64,000 nt of DNA from Ascarosepion bandense (GCA_037127315.1 JBBBDQ010001124.1:157501-221500), one strand, 5' to 3'; numbered from the stretch's first letter, positions 10,090 through 21,787 are shown. Program-made: numbers and translations. The notes: generated by a model not told the origin, from the sequence alone.

Positions 10090-10090
<1 letters not shown>

Positions 10091-10095
10091 AAAAT

Positions 10096-10260
10096 ATTTC
10101 AGATAAAGTATATCTGTAAAAGGACAATATGAGTAATATCCAAAGGAAACTTTATCATAGACGACGCGTTTCGTCCTTTGTTGAACTTTATCAAGGCAAA
10201 TATAACGATTATAACAAGTATTTATATACACAAGCAAAAGTGTTATAGGTTTGTTAAAAA
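10096..10260 (-). mobile_element. Penelope-like element terminus
   Basis: The minus strand carries TTGATAAAGTTCAACAAAGG followed by ACGAAACGCGTCGTC. A GATAAAG...CGAAACG pair is the kind of motif found at Penelope-element ends, where hammerhead ribozymes are known; here the CTGATGA core is changed to TTGATAAA. The nearby GIY-YIG (11.4 kb) and RT (13.3 kb) fragments lie on the same strand in the order expected for one broken element. Confidence 0.45.
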
Positions 10261-10451
10261 TTTGAGTTTAGAAATGTGTATAAATATTCAGCATGTTAAC
10301 TGAAACGTCAGGCAATCAATGGAAGACACGAAGTGATACAATTCGGTGTTTAATAAACGAAAGTGACTAAATGGCGTTTCAGCTTTTTTTTGCGTGTCCA
10401 AATTAGTATTTAAATAAATTTTGTTTGCGATTAATTTATGTGTTATATACA

Positions 10452-11068
10452 ATATGCGCTGTGGCGCAGTGGATATCGACTATGAAAGACAAATCGAGGC
10501 CGAGTTCGAATTCCAATTGAATCCATTGCATTCACTTACGCACAAATACCCTTGGGAAAGGTATTAATCCGTCTCTTCCCTCTAGTTATGAGTTAAATAA
10601 AAGGACTAATTGGATGTTATACCGTTGGCTGGCAACCAACCTACCGTAGAAAGCAATGGCAACCTTCTGCGGGATAATCTTCTGCCCAGTCAGTCATGTT
10701 TCTTTTCGAAACATGATCTCCCAAAGCATGTATCACGTATGGCACTTAACTGACTAACTGAATATAATAGTTGGAAACATAATTGAAACTTCATCTAGGC
10801 ATAAAGTGGGGGATCGGTTTTCTATTGTTACGAAGTAATAAACTGATCCCCCACTAATTACTACGGAATAATATAATATCTCGCTCTCCCTCTAGCTATG
10901 AGTTAAATAATAGGAAAGACTGGGTTCTATAGCCTTGGCTGGCAACCAGTCTACCACAGAAAGCAATGGCAACCTACTGCGGGATAATCTTCTGCCCAGT
11001 CAGTCATGTCTCTTTTGAGATATAATCGCCCAAAGCGTGTATCACGTATGGCACTTAACTGACTGACT
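10452..11068 (+). mobile_element. SINE S1, dimer with head and palindrome
   Basis: Head with box A GTGGCGCAGTGG and box B GAGTTCGAATTCC, leader, body 1, palindrome at 10803-10855, body 2, ending CACTTAACTGACTGAC. It probably inserted into the Penelope-like element. Confidence 0.85.
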
Positions 11069-11099
11069 TTGAATAAGATGAGTTTAAAGGTTTAACTGT

Positions 11100-11500
11100 T
11101 GTCTATTAATTTTTTACACTTTTGTAATAATGTATCTTGGCTTGAGAAAATAATAATTCTTTCAGAAATGGAGATATTAGAAAAAATCCGGGAGAACAGC
11201 TTTATATTTTGATAAGATTCGATAGCAACATTATCAAGAATTTTCCTTCTAATTTACTTCCTCTTTTGATAAGTATTGCATTCTTTAGATCAACGTTGTA
11301 GTTGAATTTATTTCTATGTATAACTAATGCATTTGATAAATTGTTGTGTAAAAGGTCCCTTTTGTGTTTATAGACAGATTTTTTGAAATTTTTTTCATGT
11401 TTTTCTATTGTATTATGAGTAACAGTTCTGGCAATTTATTTTATATATACCCGCCTCAGAATTATTATTGTTATGATTAATTTTGGTTTTGATCATCTCC
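11100..11500 (-). pseudogene. Penelope-like element, GIY-YIG endonuclease region
   Basis: Minus-strand translation gives GIYKINCQNC near 11426-11460. EKNFKKSVYKHKRDLLHNNL and the downstream VIHRNKFNYNVDLKNAILI follow, matching the layout of Penelope GIY-YIG domains (GIY motif, then a basic helix, then an NH/AK-type tail). The YIG half is lost to a stop and substitution. In intact elements this C-terminal nuclease nicks target DNA for retrotransposition; this copy is dead. Confidence 0.65.
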
Positions 11501-11567
11501 ATCATAGTTTGGGATGTGCTTGTAATTATTTTGATGTTGTTTAGATTTGATAGGTTGTTTTGGATAG

Positions 11568-12250
11568 TGTGTGGTGATACCGAGCAAAAGCGATGGATCG
11601 GATGTTTACTCTAAAACGACCAGAAAGCAAATGACCAAAAGTCGTCTGTACGCAGGTAGACTCGCGCAGATATTCCGGTTGAAAAATAAAAATTAATTAA
11701 ATATTAAATTTCCAGTTCGCGAGCCTACGCGAATTTTATTTATCAGCCAATGGGAAGCCCAGAATCAAATACAAGTGTGAAATCCCAAATGAGCTTCTGT
11801 GATACAAAAAGAAGATATAAAAAGCAGATACAGAGAGACCCCAACAGGCAGACCCCATGAGAAGAGTGTAATCAATATCCCCTTGACTTAAGTCAAGTGG
11901 CTACTACGCTTGCCTCTTTCCTTCTCCGCTGTCTCAAAACTACTTACTGACCTAAGGAGCGACTACATCAAAGACATTCCTCACTTACACGCTCCCCACA
12001 TTCCTAAGCCTTAAATCTCTTTCAGCTTATTATTTGTCATGAACATTTTAACCTCCGTTGGACCTATATTCAAGTATTACTTTAATTGTAAAAACATTAA
12101 TTGATATGTGTATATATAAAAATGTTATTTTTCAACAAATTTGCTTTTCTTGATTTTATAATCATTTTATGACTTATAGTGGGCTATCTACCACAAGGCC
12201 AAATTCCGTTAACAGGCAACAATATACAACTACACCTTCTCTAGAACGGA
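11568..12250 (+). mobile_element. Unclassified interspersed repeat R3, copy 1
   Basis: Starts TGTGGTGATACCGAGC and runs to GGGCTATCTACCACAAGGCC and about CCCACTA. It shares order and spacing with 20032-20800 and, in part, 39090-39550. A TATA-like GATATAAAAAGC at about 11815 and a palindrome CTTGACTTAAGTCAAG near 11882 lie inside. The TG... start and promoter-like centre would suit a solo LTR, but no target duplication is clear. Confidence 0.6.
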
Positions 12251-12460
12251 CTCCCACTACAAAGGGGAAAATAATAGATAAGCAAACCACTATAAGTGGA
12301 TGTTATGGAAGTAGTAGTCGTATTATGTACATGTTTTATTTAGGTTATTACTGCCAATAACGTTGTTATTTTTGTGGTGGTATATTGCTTATGCTTTACT
12401 TTTAGCATCGTGAATAAGATAATTAAGATATTGACGTTTTTTGAAAGTGTTATATAAAAA

Positions 12461-13170
12461 CACTACGCCTGCTTGGCCTGACCTCAAGTGGAATGACTAC
12501 GTCGAATCCATTGCTAACTCCGCTGCTATGAAAGTCGGCTCTTTGTGCAGGGCCCGGAAATTCTTTCCGTCTGAATCTATCCTGCAATTATATAAATCTA
12601 CCATCCGCCCGTGCATTGAGTACTGCTGCCACATCTGGTCAGGTGCCCCTGCTATTCTCCTTTGGGTTCTTGACAAAATACAGCGAAGAATCTGTAATGT
12701 GATTGATACCGACTTGGCTGACCGCCTGCAGTCACTCTCTCACCGGCGTGACGTGGCTTCCCTGTACCTCTTTTATAAATACTTTCATGGCTTCTGCTCT
12801 GACGAACTTAAATCACTGGTGCCCCTAGATGTGAATTGGCACGAGATACTAGATTGGCAACTAAATCCCACCTTTTTACAGTGAAACTGAAGAAATGTAA
12901 CCGTAATTTCTACTCCAACAGATTCTTTTCTCGCATTTCCCGCCTGTGGAATTCCCTACCGCATGCTTGCTTCCCCGACGGCTACAACCTCCAGGAGTTT
13001 AAATGTAGGTTCAATAGACACCTCCTAACACACCCACTCTCTCCAACTCTCTCCCTATGTACATCCTAACTCGTCTATCACCCTCCTTCTGACATTTCCT
13101 ATACCCAATCGCTCTATGTAAACCCCTACGCTATAATGGCAGTGGAATGCCTTGCTTGGGGTGACACGAT

Positions 13171-13171
<1 letters not shown>
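12461..13171 (+). mobile_element. LINE family A, RT C-terminal half and 3' end
   Basis: Best-preserved piece of the family: 12441-12884 reads LKWNDYVESIANSAAMKVGS, then STIRPCIEYCCHIWSGAPAI, RRICNVIDTDLADRLQ and SLSHRRDVASLYLFYKYFHG. A frameshift near 12835 moves to the FTVKLKKCNRNFYSNRFFS frame. It ends CTTGCTTGGGGTGACACGAT, then (TA)n. No YxDD catalytic region is present. Confidence 0.85.

Positions 13172-13173
<2 letters not shown>

Positions 13174-13206
<33 letters not shown>
13174..13206. repeat. (TA)n microsatellite
   Basis: TA run replacing the A-tail of the preceding LINE. Confidence 0.95.
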
Positions 13207-13209
<3 letters not shown>

Positions 13210-13210
<1 letters not shown>

Positions 13211-13405
13211 GAGTAAAAATTGACGAGGTCATTCTTGTTGGTAGCTTTTCTGTAAATCTCAGACTGGAGTTCGTTATTATTTCTGTGTAACATTATATTT
13301 AGGAAGGGTAAAGTGTTGTTAGACTCAAATTCAAAGGTGAAATCGATACTGGGTTCGACGTTATTTAGTTTGTTGACAAGATCGAATAAAATTACGTCTT
13401 ATGAA
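13210..13405 (-). pseudogene. Penelope-like RT C-terminal fragment
   Basis: Open minus-strand frame: FDLVNKLNNVEPSIDFTFEF, then ESNNTLPFLNIMLHRNNNEL and QSEIYRKATNKNDLVNFYSH. FTFEFE..N.LPFLN and IYRKxTN...FYSH are hallmark C-terminal motifs of Penelope-type reverse transcriptase. Truncated at both sides; the LINE at 12461-13171 lies directly downstream on the sense path. Confidence 0.7.
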
Positions 13406-13690
13406 CATATTCACTACCCTTCCTAGATATAACGCTGCACTTAAATAATAACAAACTTCAGTTATATATAAAATAAATTACCAGTACTGTTCCTCACAAT
13501 ACATTGGGGAAACTTAACATTTAAAAAACGTATCTATTAATACAAATGGTATCTTAGAACAATTTATCAAATGTATCAAATACATAGAAATAAATTCAGC
13601 CACAACTTACTTAGAAGATAAACTTTCGAGAGGGCCGCTATCGAATCTTTTCAAAATATAAATTTACGCCACAGATGTCTTTCCCAAAAC
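13406..13690 (+). pseudogene. Penelope-like fragment, opposite strand, with GIY-YIG
   Basis: Plus strand: LPFLDITLHLNNNKLQ (near 13412-13460) joined directly to VIYKINYQYCSSQYIGET (13462-13515). That keeps the YIG half better than the minus-strand copy and shows an internal deletion of the RT-EN linker. Similarity continues to about 13665 (YIEINSATTYLEDKL). It is arranged back-to-back with the minus-strand RT fragment. Confidence 0.65.
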
Positions 13691-16080
13691 AAAATAGACG
13701 ATTACAAAAATGTTAAGTTAAACTGAGGAAAGTAGCTGCTTTCAGTCGATACCAAACAGCATTATTGACTAAGAATTTCAAAGAGTGTCCATTGCAAGAC
13801 ACAAAAACACGCAAAGAGTTTTATTTTCAGAACCTCTTTAGTACAGTATTTGCCTTTCATGTTTTGTTTTCTTCATTATCATAACCTTATTATCATAAGC
13901 AGGTGTTCATTTTTATCCCTTTTGCACAAGCCGTTAAAAGGCATTATCTAATATAAAGCACCTGTAGTCTTCGTTATGGAAACAAATCCCAAGAAATATA
14001 CTCTCTTGTGATATCGCCAAGCTTAGACACCAGATAGTTTGGTTCCATCAACAAAACTGAATAACTGAATGGTATTTGTTTTAGCTTGTATTAGTTAAAA
14101 ATGGACGCGTTGTAACACCGTCTAGAACAGTGGTTACTAAACTTTTTTATTATTTCGCCCTACACAGATTTCCCTCTTGTGCAATATGTTATACTTATAT
14201 ATATATATATTCGTCCACATACAGTCCTTTCTTTTCTTTGTTATGCATTTGGTTGCAGCCTCTAAACATAATGCATTAAAAATCAAAATCTGTAGAACAA
14301 CATTTCTGCTGCCATTATTTTGTCTTTGTCTGTTGAGGATTGTTCAACGTTTCTTTTCTTGGTTGCAGCCTCTAAACATAGTGCACTGAAAATCAAGATC
14401 GAAATGTCAGTTTTTTTTTATAGAAAAGTTTAATGCTGTTTAAATATCTACTCCAAATATAACTCTTTCCACAGACATTATTCGCACGAGGTACGATTTT
14501 AAAAAATTACTTCTCACGTTGTTGATAGAAAATTCTGCTTCTTGCTATGTTACTTCATTTGTTTCTTAGTCATGAACACAAATCGGGAGTGTCAATTTGA
14601 CATGTGAACGAAAAACAGGCAGGCGCACTTAATAAACAAGTTATAACATTTAAATGAATAGAAATTGAATACAAGAAATGGAATATCTGGTTTCTAGGAA
14701 AAAACAAAATTAAATGAATATTTTTCCCAAAGAGAAAAAAGTATCAATTGGTTAACCATTTAGGCACACAACAAAAAAGCACTCTTACTAAATATGAAAT
14801 TGAAACAGAAAGAATTTGTTTATTTACAATATTTTAGCCAAAAAGATGGGTGTAAAGGCTTGCTTAAAGTATTTTCTGGGCGTCTTATAAAGATTAAGCT
14901 AGATAGAGAAAAATGTCCATAAAATGGGGTGGCTCGGTAAACTTTGCTAAATTAACAAAAAAAGTGTCATTAAAGATAGAAACTGGAAAAGTTCAAGAAG
15001 TGTTACTAATGTTCTGACCTGTTTGGGGTCGGTAGGTCAATGTAGTATCTGAACTGTATGGTTTTTATGGAATGTGCCGAATGTAAATCGTTGTGACAAA
15101 CATGTTGAAAGTTGGTACAGCTTTGTAAAATTATGAAAGCAGTGAATGAGTTGCCGTGTATCCCCCAGACAAAAATTGGCGTTTGTTTCACATGTCCAAA
15201 ATTCTCTGCATTAAATTTCGTATGTTGTCCCGAGTCGTTGATGTTTCGAAGTTTAAAGTTCTCCTCTCCTCATTGCTGAAAACGTTAACTGATCTGCTTG
15301 ACTCCATTTTCCTTAGCAGTCGACTCAGTCGTCTTGTAAATTGATAACGCTTTAGCCGGTCGACTTTGCGTCGACGGACTCAAGAAGTTATCTTTTCAAA
15401 TTATCGAGGCTTTTAAATTCCGTTCTTATGATTGGTTGAAAACAGTCCAGAAGATGGGTTTTCTTCTCGGTACTTTTTGCCATCATATACTATTTTTATT
15501 AGCCTGAGCTTGACACAGTACCGCCATAAACAGGTTCAGTATAGAGGTTTATCAAGAAAGTCACATCCGAACACTGTAGATAATGGTAAGGGGAAGAGGT
15601 TTGTATTTTTTCATATAAATTTGTAAAGACCGATGAGAAATTTTAATGAAAAATTAATTTCTTGTGGGACAATCTAGTTTAATGAAAGTTATTTTAATAT
15701 AATTTATTTACTTGTCAAAGTGGTAGAGATTATTAGTTCGTAACGGCCTTGTGGGGTTCCAGAACACCCGGATTAAAAAGGAAGATTTCAATGCGGGATA
15801 TCGGTCCACAAAACACAACACATTTAAAGAAAAGACAACGCAATAAGAAATGTTGTATAAAAATATGAAAATATTGTATTTGACAACAAATATACAGTAT
15901 AAACAATTTGCACAATTCTTTGCATCTTTTGTTTGAGAGAAAAATGTCTTTTGGGTTTGAGTGAATGTTGGTTGAAGATAAAAGTGTCTGTTTTGAGTCT
16001 GTAATTAAACAGAGTAGTAGCACAAAGTTTCTTTCCTTTTTATGTGTCAGCTGCTAAGTAGGGGGAAAAAGAAAGTGTTT
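13691..16080. other. Long unassigned region
   Basis: No gene recognised. At 14124-14145 CAGTGGTTACTAAACTTTTT resembles a hAT terminal repeat, without a matching partner. At 14235-14275 and 14360-14400 a segment (GGTTGCAGCCTCTAAACATA) is duplicated about 116 bp apart. Frames at 15006-15191, 15156-15344 and 15733-16023 are short and unrecognised. Confidence 0.4.
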
Positions 16081-16084
16081 CATA

Positions 16085-16860
16085 TTACGGTGAAATGGAG
16101 TGTAAATGAGGATTCGTGAAGATAGAGTCAAATGGAGATAGTAGTAATTGGTTGAATGCGTGTGTAAAGCGATGAATTAGTCTACTTAACTCAATAAGTC
16201 TGGGTTCTTCTCCTTTCTGGCTGACGAGAGATGTAAAAAGTTTTACAGCCGTTGAAGGTATCTTGTTGCGGTTGCTTTCTTTTTTTCTCATTCGTATCGG
16301 TTGTCGGCTATGGACCTGTTTGTCGGCACTGGTCTCTTTGATGTCGGCGCTTGTCGGACAGTGCGTATCTGACACTGTGCCATTCGGGCTGACTGGCTTG
16401 GCTGTCTGTCTCTCCTGGCTCGCTGACTGACAGATCGACTGCTTGCTTGACTGACGGATCGACCGACTGCTGTCTCTCACTGACCCGTCTCTCACTGACT
16501 GACTGTCGTGACCGATCAGGGCCATCCGTAAATATCGAAATTTCATCACATGGTCGGCTCCCAGGTCGTTTTTTTCTTTAGCTGTGGAAAAACCCGTTTC
16601 TCTGAGGTTATTTGAATTTTTCGATTTTTCAACCAATCAGGATCTAGGGTTTCGCTTTTCACACTAACTTGTGAAAAAGAAAAGCTTTTAACCGTTTGAA
16701 TCCTCTTTTGCGGGTGTGCAATTTTATTTTGGGTTTTTCCCAAATGTTGGTCGTTTGAATCCGATTTTGCAGGTGTTAAATTTATTTTGTGTTTTTTAGT
16801 TGTCTGATGGATGGCATAGGATTTGTATCCTATAGCCTGAAGTAGTTTGGCAGACAACAC
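16085..16860 (-). other. Two overlapping open frames of low complexity
   Basis: Frames of 183 codons (16085-16636, non-ATG start) and 104 codons (16546-16860) overlap. The first is rich in Ser/Gln/Arg owing to a degenerate GTCA/CAGT tetranucleotide tract (SQSVRDGSVRDSSRSIRQSS). The second is Lys/Gln/Asn-rich with an internal ~66-nt duplication. No domain seen; probably not a gene, though an ORF1-like retroelement protein cannot be excluded. Confidence 0.2.
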
Positions 16861-17261
16861 TTGTTTACCTCGAATTAAACTTTCCTGGCACTAGTGACTC
16901 CACATATCTTTTAGAAAATGTGGAAATCGATGCTATTAGTTGAAAAATAAGTATTTTACCATTTTTTCTCTTCAGTCTTTCTTTGATTCCCTTTTCTGGA
17001 GGTCAAAACTGTTGTGGATTCCGGTTGAGAAACCACACAAAATAATAAATAACAAAAGCAGATATAGAGATAGAAAATGTAAGTTATATTGAGCAAAAAT
17101 ATACAAACTGGAACACGGGTTAGTCAATTCAGGAATACTAAGAATACTATTAGTAGAAATCAATATGTACAGTCTCGCAGTGAAATAGTATGTCCGGGTA
17201 ATGAGTCTATATCCTGAATAACTCCTACTTACTATGCACCAACTTACTGACCAAAGTTGAC

Positions 17262-17960
17262 TGTACAACTACTCTTTACAACTACAATATTTAGTTGGCC
17301 CTCCCACTTAAGGCAACGTGTGACACAAGGTCAGTTATATGTGGGTCTTCCGGGCCATATAGCCCGGCCAAAAATATCTGTCTATTGTTTCCCAGTCGTG
17401 ACTCTACCCTTTGGCGGAGTTACGACTGAGTTAGTGCTCTCTGCCTTCGGGCAGAGAGCTGACAGTAAAAAAGTAGCTTTTTGCAACTCCATTATTTAGT
17501 TGCCCCTCCCACTAAGAGCAACATATGACACAGGGTCAGTTATAAGTGGGTTTTCCGGGCTATATGGCCCGGCCAAAAAATACCTGTCTATTTTTCCCCA
17601 GTCGTGATTCTACCCTTCGGCGGAACCACGACTGAGTTAGTGCTCTCTGTTCGGAAGCAGAGAGCGCTCTCTACCCGAAGGCAGAGAGCGGGTAGTGAAA
17701 AAGGTAGCTTTTTACAACTACATTATTTAGTTGTCCCTCCCACTAAGGGCAACATGTGACACATGGTCAGTTATGAGTGGGATTTCCTGGCTATATGGCC
17801 CGGCCAAAAAATGTCTGTCTATTTTTGCCCAGTCGTGATTCTACCCTTCGGCGGAACCACGACTGGGTTATTGCTCTCTGCTCGGAAGCAGAGAGCGCCC
17901 TCTACCCGAAGGCAGAGTGCTGACAGTGAAAAAGGTAGCTTTTTACAACTACACTGTTCT
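17262..17960 (-). repeat. Hairpin-rich tandem array H, three units, opposite strand
   Basis: Same family as 4824-6050, inverted. Units begin near 17279, 17483 and 17715. Unit 1 is ~204 bp because two adjacent hairpins are replaced by one (GCTCTCTGCC...GGCAGAGAGC); the others are ~230 bp. A junction hairpin ACAACTA/TAGTTGT becomes GCAACT/AGTTGC at the unit 1-2 border, a compensatory change. The CCGGGC/GCCCGG stem is intact in unit 1. Confidence 0.9.
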
Positions 17961-18339
17961 CTGTATAGGCAGGATAATATGTACACATCAGGCGAGTCAA
18001 TTATTCCATAAAAAAGGGGAGATCCCACAACAAAAACAAAGGCTGATTTTCTTTAATTCCTGTTGATTACTGTCCATAGAGGCGAAAGTTTCCGGTTCTA
18101 TACCTACACGATATTTATTTCCCCTACCTAGAAGGGTTTAAGCCTTTCCATTTAAGACTTCTATCTTTAAATATTCTCCAATAACCGATGGGCTTTCTGT
18201 CTTTAATTTTAACTCTTTCTACAAAGGAACTTCTTTATTTTACAACAAATTTACTCAGACTAATGCCCTCTTCTCGGTTGTTATCATCCTAACATTTCAA
18301 CCGTTATATATGGTTTTCTTGAATTTTGAACCGAAGCTT

Positions 18340-18830
18340 TTATTCAATTCAACGGCCTTGGTTGGCTGATTTTGTTTAACGGCATATCTACCTCTATAAA
18401 TAATTTAATGCCGAATTCTATTTTGAACAGTTGTATACCTTCAACTATAGATAAAATGTATTGTTGTAATTTTATTATAAATATGTTTTGTTGATAATTC
18501 TACTATAAAATTTATGGTCGGTAAATTTTGCTATAATTATGTATTGTTGGTAATTTTACTACTAATAGGTATTGCTGGTCATTTTACTATAAATAGGTAT
18601 TGTGGGGAATTTTTATATATATATAAAAATGAATTGTATTTTTATACTTTCATAGGGGTTCAGTTTTGTTTGGGGTTTACGATTTACCCATAGATGGGAC
18701 CGTAACAAGTGCTACCACTCCGAGTTAGGTTAGGGCGAACCTGTAAAAAAAGTGATTCCAGGCTCCTCAAAGCCCCCAGTCTCACAATCGGAAGCTTTTC
18801 TGTTGAATACCCAGGGCTGCAATTCAGTGG
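18340..18830 (+). mobile_element. Unclassified repeat R4, copy 1
   Basis: Shared in order with 50400-51150 and 61680-62000. A 5' part (TTTAACGGCATATC...TTTAATGCCGA) comes first, then two to five ~37-bp tandem units (GGTATTGTTGGCAATTTTAC type), TTTGTTTGGGGTT, and a 3' part ending near CATACCCAGG/AATACCCAGG. No coding capacity; element class unknown. Confidence 0.6.
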
Positions 18831-18879
18831 AAGATAGATGACTCACGTTATTTCAGAAATAGTCAATGATCTCTTTCTG

Positions 18880-19060
18880 AGATGAGCTATTGTAATTATT
18901 TACACTATTTACATTGTTCAGACTATTTACATATTCACGGCCTTCTTCAGGTAATCGAAATTTCAAACTGAACCCTTTACTTCGTTCACTGGACTAGATT
19001 GTTCTAGTTCTACAAGTCATGCTCTTCTAGATTTCTCAGTATCAATTATCTTTCTTTAAC
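18880..19060 (-). mobile_element. Repeat R8 fragment (CTGAAGAAGG-type terminus)
   Basis: The minus strand contains CCTGAAGAAGGCCGTGAATA and the GGTTCAGTTTGAAATTTCGA-type flank shared with 48110-48570. The GAAAC half of the motif is missing here. Confidence 0.45.
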
Positions 19061-19214
19061 ACAACTCTCTAATATTTTGTTCCCCTCTGCTGTCGTCAGA
19101 TAACTGCTTTGCCGACTTAGGAGTTTTTGTGGCCTAGCATATGCGCTGATTCTTTATGCTTTCGTATTTCCCAGTGGTGTTCTCTATCTATTATTTTAAC
19201 TTTATTCCACATAT

Positions 19215-19605
19215 ACAGTTAGATCAACCAAATGCAGGTGACAATTCTACTCCATCAGTTTCTTTTCTCGCGCTTCCCGCCTGTCGAACTCCCTTCCATA
19301 TACTTACTTTCGTGATCGGTACAGCCTCCAGGAATTTAAATGCAAAGTCAATTCCCATCTCTAATCTACTTAACTCCAGCCCTTTCCACATCACCCCGTG
19401 TATCTTGTGTTTTTTTTCCTTTCTCTCTACCTTCACAACTGTCTTCACTCCTGTGTTCACATCCTTCTCTTGCTCTTTCTCTTTCACCCAGTGTAGCTGG
19501 TTCGTCTTTGTCTTCACTCTTCTCCTGCCTAAAACTTTAACTCTCTTATGTAGCCCTCTGCACATTAGTAGCGGTACCTCCTTACTTGGGGTGAAATGAT
19601 TAACA
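19215..19605 (+). mobile_element. LINE family A 3' part
   Basis: From CAACCAAATGCAGGTGACAA through the FLALPACRTPF/SRLWNSLP region to TTACTTGGGGTGAAATGATT. About 80 C-terminal codons, out of frame, then the 3' UTR. Confidence 0.75.
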
Positions 19606-19904
19606 AAAATGTGGTCAGATGCACCTGATTTTTCTATTTCTTCTCGTGTTACAGCCTTGCGTTTTTCTTGCAGTCTTAACAAGACGGCCCTTTATATTTC
19701 CTGTCGCAGCTACATGGGATGGCGTATATACAGTTCTTATTCATGTTCTCCTCTACGGAAGGACTTACTCGGAAGAAGTGTCTTCGTATTGTTGAAACGC
19801 TTTTGAAGGTCGTCCTGACATTATATTAACCACATATCTTCTGTATTTTTGCAAATAACCCCTTCACATAGGAGAGGCAGACCGAGAAATAAAGAGTTCA
19901 GTTC

Positions 19905-19990
19905 AAAATTCTAATCACCTGAAAAAGGTCGGAGAGTTCAACAGTCGAAACGTCATGAATATGGCAACAAATATGAGAACAACACTCTTT
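19905..19990 (+). mobile_element. Repeat R8 fragment with CTGAAAA...CGAAACG motif
   Basis: CCTGAAAAAGGTCGGAGAGT, then CAGTCGAAACGTCATGAATA and ATGAGAACAACA. It is a diverged member of the family at 42640 and 48460. Confidence 0.5.
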
Positions 19991-20031
19991 ATGATTGTTA
20001 ACAACAGTTCCTTTGTTTGTTATTTATTTAT

Positions 20032-20609
20032 TTGTGGTGATATCGAGCAAGCGAGGGACCGGATGTTTGCCCTCAGTGTTCCAGATAGCATATGACCAAA
20101 ATTGGTCTTTGCGCATCTGGGCTCCACGCAGATCTTCTGATGGAAAACCAAAAATAAATAAATATCGAATTCCTTTTACGGACCCTTTTCGCGAGCCGAC
20201 GTGAATTTTGTTTATCGTCCAATGGGAAGCCCAGAATTAAATCCGGGTGTGAACTCCCAAATGACTTGTTCGGAGCCCCGTAAACGAAATAAAAGGACGA
20301 CACAGAAAACAATCGACAGTAGAGAAAATACGAACATTATTAACACGTCCCTTGACAAACGTCAAGCGATCGTATTATGATTGCCTCTCCTTTCTATCTC
20401 ATCTTCTTTACTGTTCACTGAGCCACTTAATAACAGACCGGTACTCGAAAAACCGAACGGAGACTTCAAAGACACTCATAACTAACGAACGCACATACAT
20501 ACATACGCACAGACTCTTTTCGGCAATTGTTGCTATGAACATTTTTAACGACCTTTGTACCAACCAAAAGACACTACATTTATTTGTAAAAAACAAAAAA
20601 CCTTAATTG

Positions 20610-20667
<58 letters not shown>

Positions 20668-20800
20668 CTATACACAATTTGATTTTCTTGTTTTATACCC
20701 GTCTTATAGTGGGCTATCTACTAACAAGGCCAAATTCAGTTAATCTGTTTCAACACACAAATACACTTCACTATAACGAATAACCCACTATATATTCTAT
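20032..20800 (+). mobile_element. Unclassified interspersed repeat R3, copy 2
   Basis: TTGTGGTGATATCGAGCAAG start, GATCTTCTGATGGAAAACC, GCGAGCCGACGTGAATTTTG, a CCTTGACAAACGTCAAG hairpin, and GTGGGCTATCTACTAACAAG near the end. A (TG)n run interrupts at 20621-20664. Collinear with copy 1. Confidence 0.65.
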
Positions 20801-21062
20801 CTATGCTCTTCTCAGCATTCGTCGATAGAGCCTCATCCTTGTAGATTCAAGTTTCTTCTTTTACCGCGAAAAGATTGTCCAATATTCACTGCTATTGATC
20901 AGATTAGGTATGACTTGTAGTTCAACAGTTTTACTACGAATATTTTCCACCTCAGTTTTTTGTTTGTTTTTTACTAATTATTTACTCGATACAAATCCCA
21001 AGAACTATTCAAGGTCGGGCTTATTAAATGAGGTTGTTGCGTGAATATAAGAGGCGGATCTA

Positions 21063-21787
21063 TTAAGTTGGTCCAAAAGTTCGTAAACACTTCCAAAAAT
21101 TTGAAATTTTACTCGCCAAGTAATCTGAGGTTACCAGAAAGCACTTGCAAAAAATTGAAATTTTACTCGCAAAAACAACAAACATTATTACTCAAAATAA
21201 AGACCATCATTTTCCAAGACTTTCTGCCATCGATCTGCAAGCTTTCGGATCTGGTCAAAGTTTCATTCAGTCGGCTTCGAATCAAAGAATTTTTGACACG
21301 CTTCCTCTACTTTATCAAATGAGTCCAATCGGCGGCCCTTCAGAAAGTGTTGCATTGAGCGGAAAAGGCTGTAATCTGATGGAGCACAGTCAGGACTGTA
21401 GGCTGGATGTGGCAGAACCTTAACGCCGTCCAGCTCTTCAAACTTGTCTTTGGTCTTCCTGGCGGTGTGTGGCTTGGCATTGTCTTGCTGCATCAAAGCG
21501 CGCTTTCGGTTGATCAAAGCCGGGTACTTTTGCTTCAACTTTTCGTAGACCCGCTCAAGTTGCTGACAGTAAAGTTCGGCACTGATGGCACGACCATTCG
21601 GAACCAACTCAAAATGCACGATTCCTTCAAAATTCCACCAAACGCACAACATGACTTTCTTACCGAATCGATCTTGTTTTGGAACCGACGGTGTCTCTTG
21701 CCCTTTCTGAACCCATCGCTTGTCTCGATTGTACTGGACTAGATAGACCCATTTCGCAAGTGTTTACGAACTTTTGGGACAACCTAA
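21063..21787 (-). mobile_element. Internally deleted mariner element
   Basis: Terminal repeats TTAAGTTGGTCCAAAAGTTC and (right end, complement) TTAGGTTGTCCCAAAAGTTC bound the element. The minus-strand frame 21263-21652 is the C-terminal catalytic half of a mariner transposase: MLCVWWNFEGIVHFEL, MQQDNAKPHTA, AYSPDCAPSDYSLF. The first catalytic Asp (WWD in the family) is Asn, and the second and third are present. By my count 35 residues separate QQD and PSD (34 is usual for mariner). The N-terminal HTH half is deleted. Inactive. Confidence 0.85.

Noticed and set aside
14124..14170. hAT element start
   Set aside because: A single 20-bp resemblance to a hAT end with no partner end or transposase nearby.
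16085..16860. Host gene encoding a Ser/Gln-rich protein
   Set aside because: The long frame lacks an early ATG, is driven by a GTCA-type simple repeat, and shows no domain or splice signals.
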